A stretch of 14,110 bases of DNA from Thoreauomyces humboldtii. Its lineage: Eukaryota; Chytridiomycota; Chytridiomycetes; Spizellomycetales; Powellomycetaceae. The translations under genes and the position numbers were made by a program. The stretch covers positions 1-14,110 of the forward strand of contig JADGJA010000604.1 in assembly GCA_027596035.1 (NCBI GenBank), read 5' to 3'. The stretch's first letter is position 1. Each line of letters opens with the position of its first letter. This document shows, piece after piece, positions 9,933 to 14,110 of the stretch. Under the pieces are notes generated by a model, which did not search any database, was not told the origin of the DNA, and saw only the letters and a list, made by a program, of their open reading frames with translations.

Positions 9933-11224
9933 ATGCAGAGCAATGCCAAGCAGACACCCTTAACTTGCATTGGGCACACCCGTCCGGTCGTCGATCTTCA
10001 CTTCAGTTCTTTCACCTACACCGGGGACTTTTTCCTCATCTCGGCTTGCAAAGGTGAGTGTGCGGGCGGGGTCCGACCGACTGATGCGCAAATCACTGAG
10101 GCCTGCAAGCTTGGTTCGGATTTTGTTTCCATTGCTAGATTCTATCCCCATCTTGCGAAGAGGTATAAAAGATGGGAAAATCAAAGTCCACGTCGAGACC
10201 CCACGCTGAAAAAAAGACCTTCCGACCTGGATGTTTCTTCCGCAAAAACAAAAAAAAATGATCAACAGGCAATACCGGAGATTGGGTCGGTAGTTTCCAA
10301 GGTCACAAAGGTGCCGTCTGGTCCGCCCGTCTATCCCGCGATGCCACCGTCTCGGTGACCGGATCCGCGGATTTCACCGCAAAGTGTTGGAACAACCTCA
10401 CGGGAGAGATCACGGCGACGTTGGAACACAAGCACGTCGTAAGATGCGTGGACTTGACGTCCGACGCTCGATGCGTCCTCACGGCTGGGTACGAAAAGGT
10501 CGTGCGAATGTTCGATCTCAGGGCTCCGACCGAGGCCGTCAAAGTGTTGACCGCGTGCGACAATGAGATCAAGACGGCGTTGTTGGACGGGGAGCATGGG
10601 TGAGTTCCGGGACCGGGTTCGCTGCGAAATAAAGATGGATTCCGACTCGGATATCAAGGATACCGGACTCACAGCTTTTTGGCCTTTCGGATAGTCTGGT
10701 GTTTGCGGGAGACGGGAACAAGCTTTGTGTTTGGGATCTGCGAACCTCGCAGCAGGTCAGCAGTCGTGGGTTCGACGCCGACGTGACCAGTTTACGTTTC
10801 TCTTGGGATCGGAAACATATCCTCTGCACCGAGGGAAAGTCGGTGCACTTTTACAACGCTCTCACGTGAGGCGCCCAAACACTCCTGATCCCAGCCCAAC
10901 ACCGGTACCCAGGAAAACTGATCGTGTATTGTTTCCAGGTCGGCGCTGGAGAAATCTTATGTGACGGAGATTCCCACGTCAACGGCGTCTCTGCATCCCA
11001 AGAACGACCGGTTTGTTGTGGGAGGAAGTTCCGACCTCTGGGTTCGCGTGTACGATTGGAAGACGGGCGAGGAGAAGGAAGTTTACAAAGGTCATCACGG
11101 TCCCATCCATTGCGTGTCTTACAGTCCGGACGGTCATCTGTACGCCACAGGGAGCGAGGACGGGACGGTCCGACTTTGGCAGTCGGAACCTGGCATTGCA
11201 TATGGACTTTGGGAGAAACAGTGA
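9933..11224 (+). CDS. STRAP: STRAP/unrip-like WD40 repeat protein
   Basis: Exons 9933-10053, 10139-10162, 10269-10599, 10695-10865, 10939-11224; 310 aa, slightly shorter than human STRAP. It is a seven-bladed WD40 propeller. In animals STRAP (unrip) binds the SMN complex and TGF-beta receptors; in fungi the role is less clear but probably a cytoplasmic scaffold in RNP assembly. Recognisable blocks are [15 protein letters not shown] at the N-terminus, [53 protein letters not shown] and the C-terminal YGLWEKQ. Exon 2 is only 24 bases and supplies the conserved SIPILRR segment. The first in-frame ATG is at 9933; an overlapping out-of-frame ATG lies 5 bases upstream (9928) and stops at 9963. The upstream gene ends 229 bases before, same strand; MDJ1 is convergent downstream. 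Confidence 0.93.
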
Positions 11225-11692
11225 CAGCGAAAGGCAAAGACGGGCAGAGAGCAAACGGGAAGATTCCGGAACTTCCCGTCGGGTGTCAGCAAAGGCGCCA
11301 CCGCCAGCGAGATGAAGAAGGCTTACTTCAAGCTCGCCAGGGACCGTCATCCGGACACCAGCATGGACCCAAATAGTTAAACGAGAGTAGTCAGCTATTT
11401 ACCTAGATTCTAACTAAATGAGTGGGTGGTATGATACCATAGTGGGTTGGAGACGTCCTGTTCGGGGATACATGATACATCGTGCGCAACGAGTTCAGAG
11501 ATCTGGAAAGGGAACGAAGAGGCGCCATTCGCCGGATTGTATCTCTCGCTAGCGAGTAGGTGGCAACAAGTCGAAGGACTGGGCACCCTGGATGCTGCGT
11601 TCACTACAATTCTAGGGATCCAAGCCTGCTCCCAAATCTAGACTGTATTGCTTGTATATGTAAAAAGGTTGCGTGGTACACCGGCCCACAGA
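11225..11692. other. Convergent gap between STRAP and MDJ1
   Basis: Holds the 3' UTRs of both genes. The first 150 bases carry the inverted MDJ1 fragment described separately. The remainder (11375-11692) has no coding frame I can support. It contains a 12-bp perfect palindrome CTCGCTAGCGAG at 11545-11556 and a short odd palindrome TGGTATGATACCA at 11427-11439. Confidence 0.5.
11247..11374 (+). pseudogene. Inverted, internally deleted fragment of MDJ1 (heat-shock element plus J-domain core)
   Basis: Two blocks match the neighbouring MDJ1 gene in reverse orientation. Bases 11247-11271 equal the minus-strand copy 13671-13647 over 25 bases. Bases 11282-11374 match 13217-13125 over 93 bases with no gaps and five or so substitutions. 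The second block encodes [19 protein letters not shown] then RDRHPDTSMDPNS and hits TAG at once; HPD is kept. About 420 bases of MDJ1, including its ATG and mitochondrial presequence, are missing between the blocks, and nothing after the J-domain core matches. It therefore cannot make a working DnaJ protein. It starts 22 bases after the STRAP stop, so it is probably in that gene's 3' UTR. The high identity suggests a recent duplication. Confidence 0.85.
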
Positions 11693-13493
11693 TCAGGCTG
11701 CACCCTGCTTGGGGCCGCCAGCAGCGGAATCATCTTGCTTTGAATTTACTTCTTTCTTCAACTTGTCAAGAGCAGCCCGCAGAAAGCCCTTTTTCTGCGG
11801 ATCCACATCTTTGTCAGTACTCGTCGCGTCATCTTGATGCATAGGCGGCCGCGACTCTTTGCTGGAGGCGCCGGGTGCTGCGGCGTCAGGCTTCGGTGAA
11901 GCGCCAAAGGCCTGCTCGAGCAGCGACTTCTGAAGAGGGGTAAGCTTTCTCGGTAGCTCGACCTTCAGGGTAACCCACTGGTCGCCCCTCGCATCTGAAG
12001 ACCGAGAGTCGACCTTGGGAACGCCTCGCTGTGGAAGACGCTTTCGCTCATTAGGCTGAGTGCCGGCGGGAATTTTGAGCTCAACGTCCCCGTCAACGGT
12101 CGGGATTCGTAAAGTGCCCCCCAAGAGCGCTTTGGCGAGCGGAACCGACGCGTCGACGAGCACATCGGCACCGTCTCGCTTGAATTGCGGGTGACTCGTA
12201 ACCTGAAATGACTAGATCAGGTAAAGGAGATGCGAACAAATACTGAACATTCCGACCATACCTTGAGCCGGACAAATAGGTCGCCGTCGGGTCCATTACC
12301 CTCCAACGGTGCGTTCCCTTGCCCATGCAATCGAAGCTCGATGCCATCGTATACGCCGGCAGGTACCTTTACGTCCACCTCTCGACGATCCTTGACCCGT
12401 CCAATGCCATCACAGCTCCTGCATTTTGCCTCTTCAGACACCTGTGCCCCAGTTCCACCACATGCCTGACACGGCGCTGCCATGTGGAAGCCCCCACGAA
12501 CAATGGATATCTGTAACGTTACAGAATGAGGATGCTGGCATGAGCTTCCCTTCGTAAAGCTTCCCTCAAGGCTCACCTGACCAGCGCCTCCGCACACGCC
12601 GCATTTTCTAGGCTTATGTCCTGGCTTGAGTCCGGATCCGGTGCAAGGTTTGCATCTGCGGATTGCCTCGAAAGCAATCGAGCGCGTGGTTCCCTTTGCC
12701 GCCTCCATGAAAGGGATGGTCAAGGTGGTCTTGATACTTCTCCCCACCGCATCGAATCCCCCGCGCCCGCCTCCGCCGGCCCCCGGCATGCCTCCGAATC
12801 CCGTAAACAGCTGCTCAAAGATGTCTTGGGCGTTGCCGCCGAACGGTTGCCCTCCAGCTCCTCCTCCGAACCCGCCGAAACCGCCGGCACCGAAGCCACC
12901 TCCAAAGCCGCCGGCGCCCGTCGGACCACCTTCCCCGCCGCCAAAAGCGGAGTGTCCGAACTGGTCGTAGTTGGCGCGCTTGGAGTCGTCGGACAAGATC
13001 TGCGGGGACGGTTTTTAAGAAGGGGAAACGAAACAGGTTCAGCGTCTGGGTATTCGATTCGCGAAATCGGTTCGAGAGCCCATACATCATAGGCTTCCTG
13101 GATCTCCAAAAACTTTTCCTTCGAATTTGGGTCCTTGCTGGTGTCCGGATGATAGTCCCTGGCGAGCTTGTAGTAAGCCTTCTTCATCTCGCCGGCGGTG
13201 GCGCCTTTGCTGACACCGAGGACCTCGTAGGCATCACGCTTCGCCGCCGTGGTGGCAGGGGTAGAGTGGAACGTGCGACGTGAGGAGAGGCGTGACCGTG
13301 ACGCCCTCGCACCGGCTAGGCTGTGCGAGGAGGACACGTCATTCGAATGTTTTCGATGCAGACAACCGGCGGAGGGGGGACTTGCGACAGTAGAAAAGTG
13401 AGCGGATGTCGTTACAGAAGAAGTGCCTTTGGTGGTAGCGGCCAGGAGGCCCCCGCGGGTGGCTCGTGGTATGGAAAAAGACAGATGGAACAT
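11693..13493 (-). CDS. MDJ1: Mitochondrial type I DnaJ (Hsp40) co-chaperone
   Basis: Exons on the minus strand: 13493-13086, 12999-12577, 12510-12262, 12202-11693; introns 59-86 bases; 529 aa, close to yeast Mdj1. It stimulates the mitochondrial Hsp70 ATPase for folding and protection of matrix proteins. The first in-frame ATG starts a Ser/Arg-rich, acid-poor presequence ending in SRRTFHSTP (71-79), typical of matrix import with cleavage near there. The J-domain is at about 86-155 with HPD at 115-117, then a Gly/Phe-rich linker (about 156-218), a zinc domain with four CxxCxGxG motifs (Cys252, 269, 291, 307) and the C-terminal substrate domain. The tail is Lys-rich, then Gly/Ala. The second intron (12576-12511) is 66 bases, in frame and stop-free, so retention would add 22 residues inside the zinc domain. 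A strong heat-shock element lies upstream. Confidence 0.95.
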
Positions 13494-13641
13494 GGATGCG
13501 CAGAGGAGACGCCGAGTGCTCGAGTAGCTTTCGAAGGTGACAGAGATAGGTGAACGAAATTGTCGTGATCTGGTAGAAATGTCACTGGTGGGGGATGCTG
13601 GTGTCGTTCCCCCAAAAACAAAGAGCGAGAGACGAACGGGG

Positions 13642-13659
13642 GAAATTTCCGGAATCTTC
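13642..13659 (-). promoter_or_regulatory. Four-unit heat-shock element (Hsf1 site) upstream of MDJ1
   Basis: The minus strand reads GAAGATTCCGGAAATTTC, a perfect GAAnnTTCnnGAAnnTTC array, the canonical binding site of a heat-shock factor trimer. It lies about 150 bases before the MDJ1 ATG, and yeast MDJ1 is heat-inducible, so context and motif agree. The inverted fragment after STRAP keeps three units (11259-11271), but its fourth is shifted by a base change or deletion. Confidence 0.8.
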
Positions 13660-13671
13660 CCGTTTGCTCTC
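13647..13671 (-). repeat. 25-bp block shared with 11247-11271 (inverted)
   Basis: Identical to the block after STRAP in reverse orientation. With the J-domain block (13125-13217 versus 11282-11374) it makes a pair of inverted repeats flanking about 2.4 kb that includes MDJ1. The 25 bp overlap three of the four units of the heat-shock element. Confidence 0.85.
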
Positions 13672-13723
13672 GTTGCCTTGATGATTTGGTATTCGTTACT
13701 TACACACACACAACATTAACACC

Positions 13724-13903
13724 ATGACCAAAGCCATTCAGACTGTTCTCGGAATGGGGCCATCGCGCTCATTGCTATTGCCTGCTACCTATCAGAGTTC
13801 GCTCGTTGCGATTATTGATGCTGAGTTTTTTTTTCGGCAGAGCCGCATACGCCAGCCTGACCTGGAGCACGCACTAACCACTGAGCCAGTGGCTAGTTCC
13901 TGA
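13724..13903 (+). CDS. Small ORF, possibly the first exon of a gene running off the right
   Basis: 59 codons starting MTKAIQTVLGMGPSRS in a good start context (ACACCATGA), about 230 bases from the divergent MDJ1 ATG, so a shared promoter is conceivable. A pyrimidine run ending CGGCAG (13826-13840) resembles a splice acceptor inside it. No domain, homologue or clear donor is recognisable, and the ORF may be chance. Confidence 0.15.
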   Translation: MTKAIQTVLGMGPSRSLLLPATYQSSLVAIIDAEFFFRQSRIRQPDLEHALTTEPVASS

Positions 13904-14110
13904 TGATAGACAATACCTTGCGGGTCATAGCGGGAGGCAAGCCTCCTTTACTGCGGATGTCTGCCTTCAGTGCCCGTCAGGAGGTGGGAATCTCTCTCAC
14001 GGTCGTGACAACAACAGAGGCAGCCCCCCTCCCAAAGCAGACCCCTTCGTGCTTCCCCCTAAGCAGCCCACCACGCGCCTGCCCATGCGTGCGTCACCAC
14101 AGTACCGGGT

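Larger units (their letters stand above)
13494..14110. other. MDJ1 upstream region and right edge; no firm gene
   Basis: This stretch holds the MDJ1 promoter and leader, including the heat-shock element at 13642-13659. A short ORF (13724-13903, described separately) reads to the right. Further on are a T9 run at 13826-13834, small inverted repeats CCACTG/CAGTGG (13878-13892) and GGAGGC/GCCTCC (13933-13946), and an unremarkable C-rich end. Nothing beyond about 13910 looks coding. Confidence 0.5.

Noticed and set aside
10172..10200. Alternative second exon for STRAP starting after AAAAG, reading DGKIKVHVE
   Set aside because: Keeps the expected Asp-Gly but not the conserved Pro-x-Leu-Arg-x-Gly. 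The exon at 10139-10162 gives IPILRRG and has both splice sites in phase.
13826..13893. tRNA- or SINE-like sequence on the minus strand (A-box-like GGCTCAGTGGTTAGTGC followed later by a run of nine A)
   Set aside because: No B-box, no T at the anticodon-loop position, the D-stem is mismatched and no cloverleaf forms. At best a degenerate remnant.
1..14110. Bacterial-type defence, CRISPR, mobile or biosynthetic system
   Set aside because: All well-supported genes are intron-bearing eukaryotic housekeeping families; no direct-repeat array, transposase, reverse transcriptase or cluster logic is present.

Overview
The window is eukaryotic nuclear DNA, almost certainly from a fungus and most likely a basidiomycete. 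The genes are compact and split by many short GT-AG introns (59-106 bases), intergenic gaps are a few hundred bases, and the proteins read as fungal housekeeping families. The exact lineage cannot be fixed from the sequence alone. I see no prokaryotic operons, CRISPR, transposase or viral genes.

Layout, left to right: (1) the 3' end of an unidentified Ser-rich gene on + (1 to about 366), then a gap with a perfect 14-bp hairpin at 591-631. (2) A small + gene, 949-1299, that looks like the EKC/KEOPS subunit Gon7. (3) Convergent to it, a five-exon long-chain acyl-CoA synthetase on - (3931 down to 1520). (4) Divergent from that across a gap of about 490 bases, a six-exon + gene (4424-6936) encoding an ERI-1-type DEDDh exonuclease joined to an RRM and seven RanBP2-type zinc fingers. 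(5) An eight-exon TM9SF/EMP70 nonaspanin (7364-9703). (6) A five-exon STRAP WD40 protein (9933-11224) with a 24-base micro-exon. (7) An inverted, internally deleted fragment of the neighbouring DnaJ gene just after STRAP (11247-11374). (8) The intact mitochondrial DnaJ gene MDJ1 on - (13493 down to 11693), with a four-unit heat-shock element about 150 bases before its start codon. The last 390 bases or so hold no gene I can support beyond a weak 59-codon ORF.

The genes do not form one pathway. They cover tRNA modification or chromatin (Gon7), lipid activation (acyl-CoA synthetase), RNA processing (exonuclease), endomembrane sorting (EMP70), a WD40 scaffold (STRAP) and mitochondrial protein folding (MDJ1). 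Exon boundaries were built by eye. All five multi-exon models keep the frame to the stop and give total lengths divisible by three: 705, 723, 629, 310 and 529 aa. The points most worth following up are the exonuclease-RRM-zinc finger architecture with its duplicated finger modules, and the inverted copy that joins the MDJ1 heat-shock element to its J-domain.
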